From contig CAMDYX010000001.1 in NCBI GenBank assembly GCA_945910395.1, positions 241,669 through 305,668 on the forward strand: a stretch of 64,000 bases of DNA, given 5' to 3'. The DNA is from an uncultured Agathobacter sp. (GTDB lineage: Bacteria > Bacillota > Clostridia > Lachnospirales > Lachnospiraceae). The first letter of the stretch is position 1. The number at the start of each line of letters is the position of its first letter. The notes under the pieces are model-generated. The model did no database searches. It saw nothing but the letters and a program-made list of their open reading frames with translations, and had not been told where the DNA came from. The position numbers and the translations under genes are program-made. Positions 9,391-18,166 of this stretch are shown piece after piece.

Positions 9391-10542
9391 TCACTTCATC
9401 ATCTTTCCATCAAAAAGCAGATTTGCTTTTTGTGCCATCTTCTTTATGGAATTGTCCTCCACAAACTGCTCGATTTTTTTCTGATATTCCAATTGTGTTT
9501 TCGGATCTTTTAAAGCTGAAATTGCCTCATCCACACACCTTGCCAATTCTTTTGGACTATCTGTTTCGTAGATAAAACTAAAATCCCCGATAGCAGTCTT
9601 TGCATCAGCAACATCAGAAGATACTACCATTTTACCGTTGGATAAATATTCATATATTTTGGATGGGAAAGACACATTTCCGAATTCTGCATCCGATAGC
9701 TGCGCATTGATACAAATGTCCGCATTTTTAAGCAATGATTTATATTCTTCAAAATCCAAATATCCGCGAAAATCCACTCTTTGGTCCTTGCAACCAAGGA
9801 CCTTGCTTTCTAAATCTCCTCTTCCTGTAATAACAAGAGAAAAATCTTCTGATGTAAACTTTAGTGCCTCAAGCAGGACTTCGATGCCTCTTTGTCTGTC
9901 AAGGGTACTTGCAAACAATAACACCGGCGTTTTCTTTTCACAGGTACGTTCCGGGGCTGTCTGCTTGCGTATTGCTCCCCGGACCACAAGGGACGGGCAT
10001 GGAACTTTAAGCATTGAAGTAACTAAAAATGCTCCGTCTAATTCCGGAAGCGTACGTTTCTCCATTCTGCTGTATAAATATCGCTTTAGTCCTTTTACAT
10101 TTGCATCCTTTGTAAGTCCATCCTCATACTGCAGATAAATCGGAATCCCATATTTCTTCTTCGCCCAAAGTGCAACCGGTGCATTTTCCAGCCTCATATT
10201 ATAAAATACAATGGCATCAAACTTCTTCGTTTTACACATGGTCCGCAAAAATTTTTTGCAGCTTCTTTTACATGTCCAAACATTTAGAAATGGAAACCCA
10301 AGGATATCTGCATAATAGACTTGTGGGTCCATTTTGGATTGAAATCCTCTGTAAAATTTTCCGGATGTACTCTTTGTCCACGCATTCGACCAAACGGTTA
10401 CTTCATTTCCGCCCGTTCGAAACATTTCGATCATATATGTGCTCTTATTCTGTCCCGCCTGTGAGATGTAGGGTGCACTGTTTCGTTGTTCAATTACATC
10501 ATCCAGATAATAATTTGCAATATATAATATATTCTTCCCCAA
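9391..10542 (-). CDS. GT4-like glycosyltransferase
   Basis: 383 residues, two-domain GT-B protein. NILYIANYYLDD at the start leads into the first domain. VLLFASTLDRQRGIEVLLEAL opens the second, with ITGRGDLESKV and FPSKIYEYLSNGK (the PSKIYEY donor-loop motif of GT4/WcaI-like enzymes). The predicted start is TTG 10542, preceded by GAGGACGTCTG. An acceptor-domain loop near SAPYISQAGQNKS fits the family. It lies between the polymerase and a small membrane protein and probably builds the repeat unit. Specificity is unknown. Confidence 0.84.
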   Translation of the reverse strand: MGKNILYIANYYLDDVIEQRNSAPYISQAGQNKSTYMIEMFRTGGNEVTVWSNAWTKSTSGKFYRGFQSKMDPQVYYADILGFPFLNVWTCKRSCKKFLRTMCKTKKFDAIVFYNMRLENAPVALWAKKKYGIPIYLQYEDGLTKDANVKGLKRYLYSRMEKRTLPELDGAFLVTSMLKVPCPSLVVRGAIRKQTAPERTCEKKTPVLLFASTLDRQRGIEVLLEALKFTSEDFSLVITGRGDLESKVLGCKDQRVDFRGYLDFEEYKSLLKNADICINAQLSDAEFGNVSFPSKIYEYLSNGKMVVSSDVADAKTAIGDFSFIYETDSPKELARCVDEAISALKDPKTQLEYQKKIEQFVEDNSIKKMAQKANLLFDGKMMK

Positions 10543-10552
10543 ACAGACGTCC

Positions 10553-11287
10553 TCAACTCTCTACTTTTTTATAAATAATATAATTTTCTGTTTGTCCAAC
10601 CTCTAAAAAAAGTTTTTCCGAAATCTGTGCACACAGCTTCCCTGACTTTGGAAAAACAATAAATTCAAATTCATGTTCACGCATCGCCTGATACAATTCC
10701 GTTCGATCGGTTATGGTATTGGAATCTCCTTCCAGTATAATATGGCCTTCATATTGGCGTATTCCATACCAGATATCCTCCGTCTTTGGCACCCAGGCGA
10801 TGGGGCGTTCATCCCCTTTGTTCTCCATGATGATATTACTGATTTCATATGCGTCCTGGTCAATCTTGTAGATATTGTGTATATCCCGATACATGCTTTT
10901 TCCATAGGTTTTTCCACTGATCATAATGGTACAGACCAGGAGAAGCATATAGATCACTTTCTTTCTTCGTTCGTCTTCCGGGGAAATACAATGTGTGTAA
11001 AAGGAAGTCGCACCATATGCCAGAATTGTCATAAGAGGAATCAGATAGAAAATACGCATATATGCATACATGTCTTCTCCAAAGAATACGACACCATACG
11101 ATGCAACAATCGGATTCCAAATGATTCCGAAATAACACAAAATTGCATATACTGCCATTCGTTTTCCCCGTTTTGAACATTTTGAGTCTACAAGTATCCA
11201 AATCAGACAAAGTACTGTAAGCACTAGGTAGGAGCTGTCTCTATAAAATGTTGTATTTAAAAAATTAACAATATCCAAGCAAACCAC
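10553..11287 (-). CDS. membrane protein, small partner of split GT-C-like module (copy 1)
   Basis: 244 residues: four or so membrane spans in the first 150 residues (VLTVLCLIWILV, MAVYAILCYFGII, LIPLMTILAYGAT, VIYMLLLVCTIMI), then about 100 residues that are probably extracytoplasmic, ending FIVFPKSGKLCAQ and ENYIIYKKVES. It shares this layout with the protein at 27083. In both places it directly follows a larger multi-span protein (11291, 27806), so each pair looks like one membrane enzyme split in two. Start is uncertain: GTG 11287 touches the AGAGG box, whereas TTG 11278 has correct spacing. Function is unknown. Confidence 0.62.
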   Translation of the reverse strand: MVCLDIVNFLNTTFYRDSSYLVLTVLCLIWILVDSKCSKRGKRMAVYAILCYFGIIWNPIVASYGVVFFGEDMYAYMRIFYLIPLMTILAYGATSFYTHCISPEDERRKKVIYMLLLVCTIMISGKTYGKSMYRDIHNIYKIDQDAYEISNIIMENKGDERPIAWVPKTEDIWYGIRQYEGHIILEGDSNTITDRTELYQAMREHEFEFIVFPKSGKLCAQISEKLFLEVGQTENYIIYKKVES

Positions 11288-11290
11288 CCT

Positions 11291-12379
11291 CTAACCATAA
11301 AAGTTGATTTTTTCCAAGATAGCCGCATATTTTAGGTAAAATACCATAATGAAAAAGGACGGAATACAGGTTAAAATCGTGTAAAATACGATTCTAAGTC
11401 TCTTGTAAAGAACCGCATATAGCATGGATAACACACATGACATTGCAACTGCAAGTCCCGTTCCTGTAAGCGTCGTTGAGCTCATCGCAATATTCATAAT
11501 TGCAAGAAATACATAGTCTCTAAAAGAAGGTCCTTTTTCATAAATATAGCTACAATAAAGGAACATGAATGGAACCGCGATTATGGCAAGAAATGCCTTG
11601 CTCTGCCACACCCAGGTGTAGAATCGATACGTTACCGGATATGTGGAAAATCCACCAAAAAAGGTGAATATCAATACCAGAAACATAAAAATCCAGATTT
11701 TTCGCTGTTCTCCTTTAAAAAGATAGGATGCCAATAATCCCTGCAACGCATATCCAAGTGGTACAAATACAAATGGAAGTATTGTCTTGCATAAAATAAG
11801 CACATGAACTTTGGATATCTTTACAAGGTATGCAATCCAAAGCCAGTAAGAGGACAATGCATACTTTGCAATGACCCACCCATCAGTTCCGCCTGTCTCG
11901 ATATTGGTAAGATACAAACGATTCGACGTTACAATATCATTGACCATCGCAAGATAGACCTTATCATCCCCATACACATAGGTAGTACGAAACTCCAACA
12001 AAAGTATAGGAAGAAATACTCCAAGTAAAATCCATCCCCATCTGCGATCCGCGTTTTTTACGCTCTGTATGGTAATCTTTAGAAGCTCTGCCATACGCTG
12101 TCTTGCGGTCAATACCGCTAATAGCATGAGTAGGATAAGTACCCCACTATAGATAAGTACATAGGTTGAAAAACTTGCTTTCATTAATGTAAGCGGTACG
12201 CCAATTACCTCAGATACTGCTACAAGAAGCATCAGTCCCAGCATATAGACATATATAAAATTGTAAGACAAGTCATGTGATGTCTTTTTGGAAAGAAGTA
12301 CACCAATTACAAAAGGACACACTCCTAACAAAACCAACACACACACAATACCAAAAACGATTTTTAGTATCGCAATCAT
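11291..12379 (-). CDS. multi-span membrane protein, DUF6077/GT-C-like (copy 1)
   Basis: About 362 residues with around ten hydrophobic segments. An acidic YGDDKVYLAMVNDI stretch comes right after a membrane span (LLGVFLPILLLEF). A D/E pair in the first large outer loop is the signature of GT-C glycosyltransferases, which use polyprenyl-phosphate sugars. That, and similarity in layout to DUF6077 proteins, suggests a GT-C-like or sugar-modifying role. The frame is open to 12478, but GGGAGC before ATG 12379 and the membrane-protein start MIAILKIVFG favour 12379. Its stop is 3 bases before the small partner gene. A paralogous pair is at 27806/27083. Confidence 0.65.
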   Translation of the reverse strand: MIAILKIVFGIVCVLVLLGVCPFVIGVLLSKKTSHDLSYNFIYVYMLGLMLLVAVSEVIGVPLTLMKASFSTYVLIYSGVLILLMLLAVLTARQRMAELLKITIQSVKNADRRWGWILLGVFLPILLLEFRTTYVYGDDKVYLAMVNDIVTSNRLYLTNIETGGTDGWVIAKYALSSYWLWIAYLVKISKVHVLILCKTILPFVFVPLGYALQGLLASYLFKGEQRKIWIFMFLVLIFTFFGGFSTYPVTYRFYTWVWQSKAFLAIIAVPFMFLYCSYIYEKGPSFRDYVFLAIMNIAMSSTTLTGTGLAVAMSCVLSMLYAVLYKRLRIVFYTILTCIPSFFIMVFYLKYAAILEKINFYG

Positions 12380-12396
12380 ATACGCTCCCAATCCAT

Positions 12397-13749
12397 TTAT
12401 TTCTGAACCATAATGATGCCTAAGCTTACCATTTGATGCGCAAGACACAGATTTAATTCCTTTGCAATCTCTTGACACTTTGATGCTTCATCCACTTCAG
12501 CCAATAGGATTGCCGGATATTCTACCGCTTCAAGAAGAGCATCTGCATCACTAATTATGCTCTTTCCGATTACAAGAGTTATTCCCTTTTCCTTTAAGAG
12601 AGATTGTAACTCTTGGGTAAAAGTCTTACTTAACTTGTCCATTCTGCTTCCAGTTAAGTAAATGCGATTAATATCTCTTCTCTTACAGCTTAAGTACACG
12701 TTGGATACAAGCATACTAAGCTGACTTTCAAATTTTCTTTGCTCTTTTCTGCTGTGACCTGTGGAAAGGATACCCAAAACTGGCTCTGCGAACTGATAGG
12801 AAATCTCCTCCACTCCATGCACATTACCATTAAATGTATACCAAATTCCAAGGATTACCAGTCCGAGTACAAGACCTGCAACCGCTCCAAATACCACCAT
12901 TTTCTTGTTTAAATGGGTTGGATTTAAAACAGGCGCCGGCTTTTCTACAGGTTCTTCCGCTACCGCTTCCTCTGTCAGCATATAAAACACTCTTTTTTGT
13001 GTATCATTAAAATGATACATATAGTTCATATAATTTTCGCTACTTATAACGGAATAATCATACATTTCGTTATATCTGGTAACTAGAGAATAATCGACAA
13101 CACAATCCGCAATTGCGTAGCCGGTTCCCTTTAATTCAGAAAACTGTGCTTCTACAAGTTCCATTGTTGCATCCTTTAGTGCAGATGCATTTTCCATAGT
13201 ATCTGCCGTCACAGTAATTACTAACTGTTCATTTTCATAAGCACTATCAAACAGTTCCCACATATGCTGCGTCTGTGTATCCCAGCCAAGCTTATCAATC
13301 AGAGACTGAAAAAAATCTACATCAAAAATAGCTTGCTGCACCAAAACTGCCTGACTTGCAGTCTCTTCTCCTGTTAACGGATACGTAATCTCATAAATAT
13401 TCTTTGCATATGGATCTGCATGAAGCAGAATGGAATGGTCCAAATATTCTGCAGTTACATCTGCGCGCTTTTGATAATAGATGGCACGATAGATCCCTGC
13501 AATCTGATCCTCATTCAGTTCTTCCATCAGTTCTTCCACAGTTACCTGCTGCTGTTCCTCCTCATGTAAGGAAGCTTCATATGCAGCCTTATTTGCACGA
13601 TAATCGCTCTGATAGCGGTACACCCCGCTTGCGACTGCACAAATCAGCGCACAGATCAGCAGAAATCTCCACTTTTTTACAATGCACCCCAGCATTTTTG
13701 TAAATGATATTTGACGTGCCTCAATCTCATATCCGTTTTCTTTTTTCAT
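12397..13749 (-). CDS. Wzz/CapA-like chain-length regulator with degenerate kinase-like domain
   Basis: 450 residues. A cytoplasmic N-terminal tail leads to a membrane span at about 28-43, a long extracytoplasmic coil-rich region, and a second span at 283-303. A cytoplasmic domain fills 340-450. This is the layout of polysaccharide copolymerases fused to a BY-kinase domain. However, at the place of the Walker A loop (363-375) it reads IYLTGSRMDKLSKT, with no GxGKS/T, and no Walker B aspartates are visible, so the domain is probably a dead kinase fold. It should set polymer length with one of the Wzy proteins. No separate kinase or phosphatase gene is visible in the window. Confidence 0.78.
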   Translation of the reverse strand: MKKENGYEIEARQISFTKMLGCIVKKWRFLLICALICAVASGVYRYQSDYRANKAAYEASLHEEEQQQVTVEELMEELNEDQIAGIYRAIYYQKRADVTAEYLDHSILLHADPYAKNIYEITYPLTGEETASQAVLVQQAIFDVDFFQSLIDKLGWDTQTQHMWELFDSAYENEQLVITVTADTMENASALKDATMELVEAQFSELKGTGYAIADCVVDYSLVTRYNEMYDYSVISSENYMNYMYHFNDTQKRVFYMLTEEAVAEEPVEKPAPVLNPTHLNKKMVVFGAVAGLVLGLVILGIWYTFNGNVHGVEEISYQFAEPVLGILSTGHSRKEQRKFESQLSMLVSNVYLSCKRRDINRIYLTGSRMDKLSKTFTQELQSLLKEKGITLVIGKSIISDADALLEAVEYPAILLAEVDEASKCQEIAKELNLCLAHQMVSLGIIMVQK

Positions 13750-13775
13750 ACAAGAATCTGCCTTTCTTTTTCGTA

Positions 13776-15374
13776 TTAGTCTTCGTACTTGGATTCTGTC
13801 AGGAAATGAAGGTTCATCTCACTTTTTATCTTACCAAGAAAGTCCTTGATAAACCGATTTCGTTCATTCGCCTGCTCCTCGGTTACCGGACGACGGAGAT
13901 TACGATCCATATAGTTTTCGTTGATATTTGCAGAGAATCCGTCAAAGCCTGCCATGTAAATCTCTTTTGCGCCAACCGCCTTTAGGATGTTAAACATAAT
14001 TACGATGGCGGAATCATTCACGCCGTCTTCGGTTTTCGTCCATTCCTTGTAATTTAGAATCTGAACCTGTCCTTCAAACTGTGGAGCAGCTGTGCATGGT
14101 ACATTCGAGGTTACAATGACATGCTTTCCTCTTCCCACAGCCTTCTCGTAACGCTCCTGCTTGGTTGCAAGAACAAGATCGGTAAGATACGTCTTGTCGT
14201 TATTTAAGGCTACAGAAATCACACTCTCGTCACTAAGCATCTGCTTAATGGTCTCATCCGCATCGGTAAGATGTTTTCCCGGAGCTATAAGGAGTACCCT
14301 CTTTCCTTTAAACTGCTTCTTCAGGTTCTCGATCACAACCCCATCATCCTGCTGCTTTTTCTCGTTGTACTGTACATACAGCTGATCTGCAAAATCCTTG
14401 TCAAAGGAAATCTTCTTTTCCTCCGGAAGCATTGCAAGAAGCTCTGCCACCTGATCGATGGAAAGCATATGCTTCTTGAAGAAATGTCCCGCATAGCTTG
14501 GTGTGCAGTGATTAATGGAGGAGAGATAGTACTCTACCGAATATCCCCAGTAGAACTCCGAATGAAGCTGATTGATTACGGTATCAATGACTTCCAAAAG
14601 GGGTTGAATATGATAATTCTTTCCAAAATACAGATTTAAGTGTTCTGCAAAAAGCTCTGTATTTAAGTTTCCTGCTCCCTTTCCCATTCCCATGATGGAC
14701 GCGTCCACGATCAGTTCCCGCTCTGTATGGAAATCAATAAAGGAGATCGCGTTGGAGTAAGAAAGCTGTAAATTGTTGTGTGAATGAAATCCAAGATGCA
14801 TCTGTGGAAGCAGGTTATGATCCACCAGATTCAAAACCCGGATCATGTCATTGGATCTCATCTCTCCGAAGCTGTCTACAATATAGAATGCATAAGCCTC
14901 CGGAAGCTCGGTATTGACCTCCTCGATCAATTCCAACAGCTCCTGATCCGAATATCTCATAACCGTCATTGGCTGGATAAAGAGCTTATAGCCCTTTTCA
15001 ATGATGGTTTTTCCCCAGGAAATGATGTTGTGGCGATCCTTCTTATGGAAGGCCAGACGAATCCCATCGATATCTGCGTCGGTCTTTTGGGGAAGCTTTG
15101 TCACATCGTATTTTCCATAATCGATCATGGCCAGATATGCGGTACCCGGCTTTTTCTTTGTTACAAAGTTGTTTTTGATGTCCTCTTCGCAGGAATACTG
15201 GGTGCGTTCCGTGGCGGAGCCCTTTGCCTCATCGATATATCCGCATTCGATCAGCTCCATTCCGGCAGCCTCTATACTGTGAAGAATTTTCTCCATGTAT
15301 TCGCTTCCGAAGTTAAAGTTGTTGACACATCCGCCATCGCGAAGTGTACAGTCTAATACCTGTATTGTTTTCAT
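13776..15374 (-). CDS. DRE-TIM/HMGL-like aldolase fused to a DUF115-like domain
   Basis: 532 residues in two parts. Residues 1-300 are a DRE-TIM metallo-aldolase: LDCTLRDGG at 7-15, the metal-binding HSHNN at 197-201 and GMGKGAGN at 229-236, as in 4-hydroxy-2-oxovalerate aldolases. Residues 355-532 start KGKRVLLIAPGKHL and contain ILKAVGAKEIYMAGFDGFS, resembling the DUF115/MptE-like fold of the neighbouring gene at 16131. Aldolases of this class split or join pyruvate with an aldehyde. Next to a KdsB-like enzyme, the likely product is a 3-deoxy-2-ulosonic acid made without KdsA. That role is inference; the fold is well supported. AGAGGATATTTC precedes the ATG. Confidence 0.82.
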   Translation of the reverse strand: MKTIQVLDCTLRDGGCVNNFNFGSEYMEKILHSIEAAGMELIECGYIDEAKGSATERTQYSCEEDIKNNFVTKKKPGTAYLAMIDYGKYDVTKLPQKTDADIDGIRLAFHKKDRHNIISWGKTIIEKGYKLFIQPMTVMRYSDQELLELIEEVNTELPEAYAFYIVDSFGEMRSNDMIRVLNLVDHNLLPQMHLGFHSHNNLQLSYSNAISFIDFHTERELIVDASIMGMGKGAGNLNTELFAEHLNLYFGKNYHIQPLLEVIDTVINQLHSEFYWGYSVEYYLSSINHCTPSYAGHFFKKHMLSIDQVAELLAMLPEEKKISFDKDFADQLYVQYNEKKQQDDGVVIENLKKQFKGKRVLLIAPGKHLTDADETIKQMLSDESVISVALNNDKTYLTDLVLATKQERYEKAVGRGKHVIVTSNVPCTAAPQFEGQVQILNYKEWTKTEDGVNDSAIVIMFNILKAVGAKEIYMAGFDGFSANINENYMDRNLRRPVTEEQANERNRFIKDFLGKIKSEMNLHFLTESKYED

Positions 15375-15392
15375 GAAATATCCTCTTATTCT

Positions 15393-16124
15393 CTAATTCT
15401 GTTTGGCCTTCATTACTGCTTCTACCCGGGCGATATCCTCTTTCCGGTCCACGCCGATGGTCATGGAGTCCACGGTTACAAACTTGATATTCCAATGGTT
15501 CTCCACAAAACGAAGCATCTCAATGTCTTCAATCTGTTCTAACTTTGTTCTCTCTGCAGATGCAAAGAACATCAAAGCCTTTCTGGTTAGTCCGTATAAG
15601 CCCAGATGCTTATAGTAGGTGATATCCTGTCCCTTCTTTGGATAAGGAATCGGAGATCTTGACAGATAGATTCCATCATCCTGTGCATTGGTCACTACCT
15701 TTACACAGGTGTTTAAGGTAATCTCAAATTCTTCCTTAATTGGAGTAATGGTATTGATGACCTCCGTATCCGGATGCTCTAGCTTATAGGTTACCACCTT
15801 CTCGATGGTCTCCGGCTCGATCATCGGCTCATCTCCCTGAATATTCACATAGAAATCTGCTTCGATTTTTTTTGCAACCTCGCCGAGACGGTCTGTTCCT
15901 GTCTGGTGGGTGCTTGCTGTCATGATGCAGTTCATATTGTACTGCTTGCAGGCAGCTTCAATCCGCTCATCATCGGTTGCCACATACACTTCATCGAAGG
16001 CCTTTACCTGAATGGCCTGATGATATACCCAGTAAATCATTGGCTTGCCACAGATTTCGGCAAGTGGTTTTCCCGGAAAACGGGAGGATTCATAGCGGGA
16101 TGGAATAACTCCAATAATCTTCAT
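15393..16124 (-). CDS. kdsB: CMP-Kdo synthetase-like cytidylyltransferase (KdsB family)
   Basis: 243 residues, the usual KdsB length, and the motifs of 3-deoxy-manno-octulosonate cytidylyltransferase: IPSRYESSRFPGKPL at 7-21, YVNIQGDEPMIEPE, SRSPIPYPKKG, HLGLYGL and LEQIEDIEMLRFVENH, ending with SMTIGVDRKEDI. It should couple CTP to a 3-deoxy-2-ulosonic acid to give a CMP-sugar donor. Kdo is normally a Gram-negative lipopolysaccharide sugar, and no kdsA, kdsC or kdsD gene is in the window. The adjoining aldolase may supply the acid instead. The symbol marks the family; the true substrate could be a Kdo relative. GAGGTAATACGAT precedes the ATG. Confidence 0.87.
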   Translation of the reverse strand: MKIIGVIPSRYESSRFPGKPLAEICGKPMIYWVYHQAIQVKAFDEVYVATDDERIEAACKQYNMNCIMTASTHQTGTDRLGEVAKKIEADFYVNIQGDEPMIEPETIEKVVTYKLEHPDTEVINTITPIKEEFEITLNTCVKVVTNAQDDGIYLSRSPIPYPKKGQDITYYKHLGLYGLTRKALMFFASAERTKLEQIEDIEMLRFVENHWNIKFVTVDSMTIGVDRKEDIARVEAVMKAKQN

Positions 16125-16130
16125 ATCGTA

Positions 16131-16991
16131 TTACCTCACACTTTCTTTGTCTCTTTTTGCAAAAAATTCATCTAAATCTACGCGTTCAAAGGCCTCTAAC
16201 TGACCGCCTCTGGTTGCATTGTATATCTTGATTCCATGTTCATCCGCGTATTTTCTTGCAATCTCATACTGCGGAAGCATCTGATTGCCCTGTTTTTTCA
16301 GCCTCTCCATATCCCACTTGGTCTTAAAATCCACATAGGTTACATTTTCGCTGTACATCTTCGGTTGTGCGTAATTACAGTCCACACCAATCAGATAGAT
16401 TTCAGAGAACCCCATATATGCAGCGATCTGAAGCATTGCATACACAACGGATTTTCCGGTATATACCACCTTTGTGATATCATCGGAAAAAGATGTCTCT
16501 TTAAATTTCTTCGGAAACAGTTTTTTCCAGAAGGTATCTGTCATCAGATTGTCCGCATCGTCCTTCGGGAATGCAACTCCGTTTTTTCCGTCATAGGTTG
16601 CATCATAATCCGTGTAAAAGAACACCGGAATCTCATCGCTCATTAGTCCATCTTTCATGATGGATACGGTGTTGGAATCCACAATTCCGTAATAGGTGGC
16701 TCTCCAGTCCGTCTTATCATACATGGTAAGACAGGAGTTGACACCGAAGGTATATTCCTCCTTCAGGCGATCTACATCCTCCATGCGAAGGCTTGGGCCT
16801 GTAGCTACAATAAAACATCTTTCGCCTTTATGAATATTCTTAAACTTCTTTAGGTTTTCCTCATACATCTTATGCAGGCGTGCGTTTCGCTCCTGGAACA
16901 TCGCGCGTTTTGCTTTAAACTGCTTTAAGGTCTGAAAATCTCTTACGAACTGTACCAATCCCGGAAAATGATTTTTGATAAAGGTTTTCAT
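16131..16991 (-). CDS. DUF115/MptE-like protein, candidate ulosonic-acid transferase
   Basis: 286 residues, no membrane span. FIVATGPSL near residue 60 is the glycine loop, and YTGKSVVYAMLQIAAYMGF followed by IYLIGVDCNY near 180-211 is the signature of the DUF115/MptE-like fold. That fold is also used by GT42 sialyltransferases and Maf flagellin transferases, which take CMP-activated nonulosonic acids. Together with the CMP-Kdo synthetase-like gene 6 bases downstream, this suggests transfer of the CMP-sugar. The ATG at 16991 overlaps the upstream stop as ATGA, with GGGAGCAG before it. The upstream extension to 17009 is not needed. Transferase role is inferred. Confidence 0.72.
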   Translation of the reverse strand: MKTFIKNHFPGLVQFVRDFQTLKQFKAKRAMFQERNARLHKMYEENLKKFKNIHKGERCFIVATGPSLRMEDVDRLKEEYTFGVNSCLTMYDKTDWRATYYGIVDSNTVSIMKDGLMSDEIPVFFYTDYDATYDGKNGVAFPKDDADNLMTDTFWKKLFPKKFKETSFSDDITKVVYTGKSVVYAMLQIAAYMGFSEIYLIGVDCNYAQPKMYSENVTYVDFKTKWDMERLKKQGNQMLPQYEIARKYADEHGIKIYNATRGGQLEAFERVDLDEFFAKRDKESVR

Positions 16992-18163
16992 AATAAAATC
17001 TGCTCCCACTGTTCTACTATTTTATCGATGGAAAGCTCATTTGCTTTTTCGATTGCGTTTTGTGCCATCTGCCGGCGCTTTTCCTCTGGCATATTTGCCA
17101 TTTCAAGCATTTTGCTTGCATAATCCTTGGTATCGAAGGCTTTCGCCAAAAGCCCCTGCTTTTTATCCTCGATCAACGGCTCTACTGCAATAATATCATA
17201 CGCGATGGCCGGAAGTCCCATCTCAAAGGCTTCCGTAAGCACCATGGGAAAACCCTCCCATCTTGACGGCATCAGATAACAGGATGCCTGTAAGAGATAA
17301 TCTCTGACGTTACTCTGATAGCCGGTGATACAAATCCGTTTTTCCAGCTGCCTGCATTTTATTTTTTCTTCAATCAGCCCACGATCTTCGCCATCGCCGA
17401 CAATCGTAAGCTTCCAGTCGTCGTTTTCTTTTGCGAATTCTGCAAAGGAATCTATAAGTAAATCATACCCCTTCTGCTTTGTAATTCGTCCTAAGGTAAC
17501 AAACATTTTTTCTGTAAGCGGGCTCTTCTCCTTACTTACAAAGCTTCTTGGATTATAGATGACCCTGCACTCTTTTTCAAATGCCTCCCTGTAATCCTCC
17601 TTTATACGGTTATTTAATACCACACATTCGTCCAATTGCTTCAGGCTCTTCAAAAACAACTGCTGCTGGTGGTAGAAATATTTACCCTTCGTCTCAAAGT
17701 AGGCCTGATAGGTGTTGTGCTCCCAACCAATGGTTTTACAGTTTAGTCGATGGGCAATCAGACCGATCTGAATCGTATTGCCTCCGGAAACTGCCAAAAG
17801 CACATCAAAATGCTCCTTGTTAAGTGTTTCCACCAGCATGTCCTGCCAGCGCTTCTGGAAATAGGCATATTCCAAAAGTGGAAAAAAAAGCTTATTTTTA
17901 TAAAGCAGTCCGGTATCCTCATTGAGCTGTCGTACAAGTCTACGCAGGGTTCGATTTAAAAACGGAAATTGCGGCTGTATAATTTCATGAATCATAATGT
18001 CTTTTGACAAATGAAATGGGTTTTCCCTCTGCTGCTCTTTTGTATCCTGAGTGAAGATTACAACCTCATGCTTTTTTACAAGCTCATTTGCCAAAAGTGC
18101 CGAGACTCTCTGTTCTCCGCCGATATCACAGATATGTGATACATACATTCCTATTTTTGCCAT
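16988..18163 (-). CDS. GT4 family glycosyltransferase
   Basis: 391-residue GT-B enzyme. IGMYVSHICDIGGEQRVS carries the first-domain glycine loop, FVTLGRITKQKGYDLLIDSF opens the second domain, and EGFPMVLTEAFEMG holds the E-x7-E motif. This close family includes galactosyl- and GalNAc-transferases such as EpsF/WaaG-like enzymes, but the donor is not readable. The stop overlaps the start of the DUF115 gene by 4 bases, tying it to the ulosonic-acid module. Confidence 0.88.
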   Translation of the reverse strand: MAKIGMYVSHICDIGGEQRVSALLANELVKKHEVVIFTQDTKEQQRENPFHLSKDIMIHEIIQPQFPFLNRTLRRLVRQLNEDTGLLYKNKLFFPLLEYAYFQKRWQDMLVETLNKEHFDVLLAVSGGNTIQIGLIAHRLNCKTIGWEHNTYQAYFETKGKYFYHQQQLFLKSLKQLDECVVLNNRIKEDYREAFEKECRVIYNPRSFVSKEKSPLTEKMFVTLGRITKQKGYDLLIDSFAEFAKENDDWKLTIVGDGEDRGLIEEKIKCRQLEKRICITGYQSNVRDYLLQASCYLMPSRWEGFPMVLTEAFEMGLPAIAYDIIAVEPLIEDKKQGLLAKAFDTKDYASKMLEMANMPEEKRRQMAQNAIEKANELSIDKIVEQWEQILL

Positions 18164-18166
18164 AGA

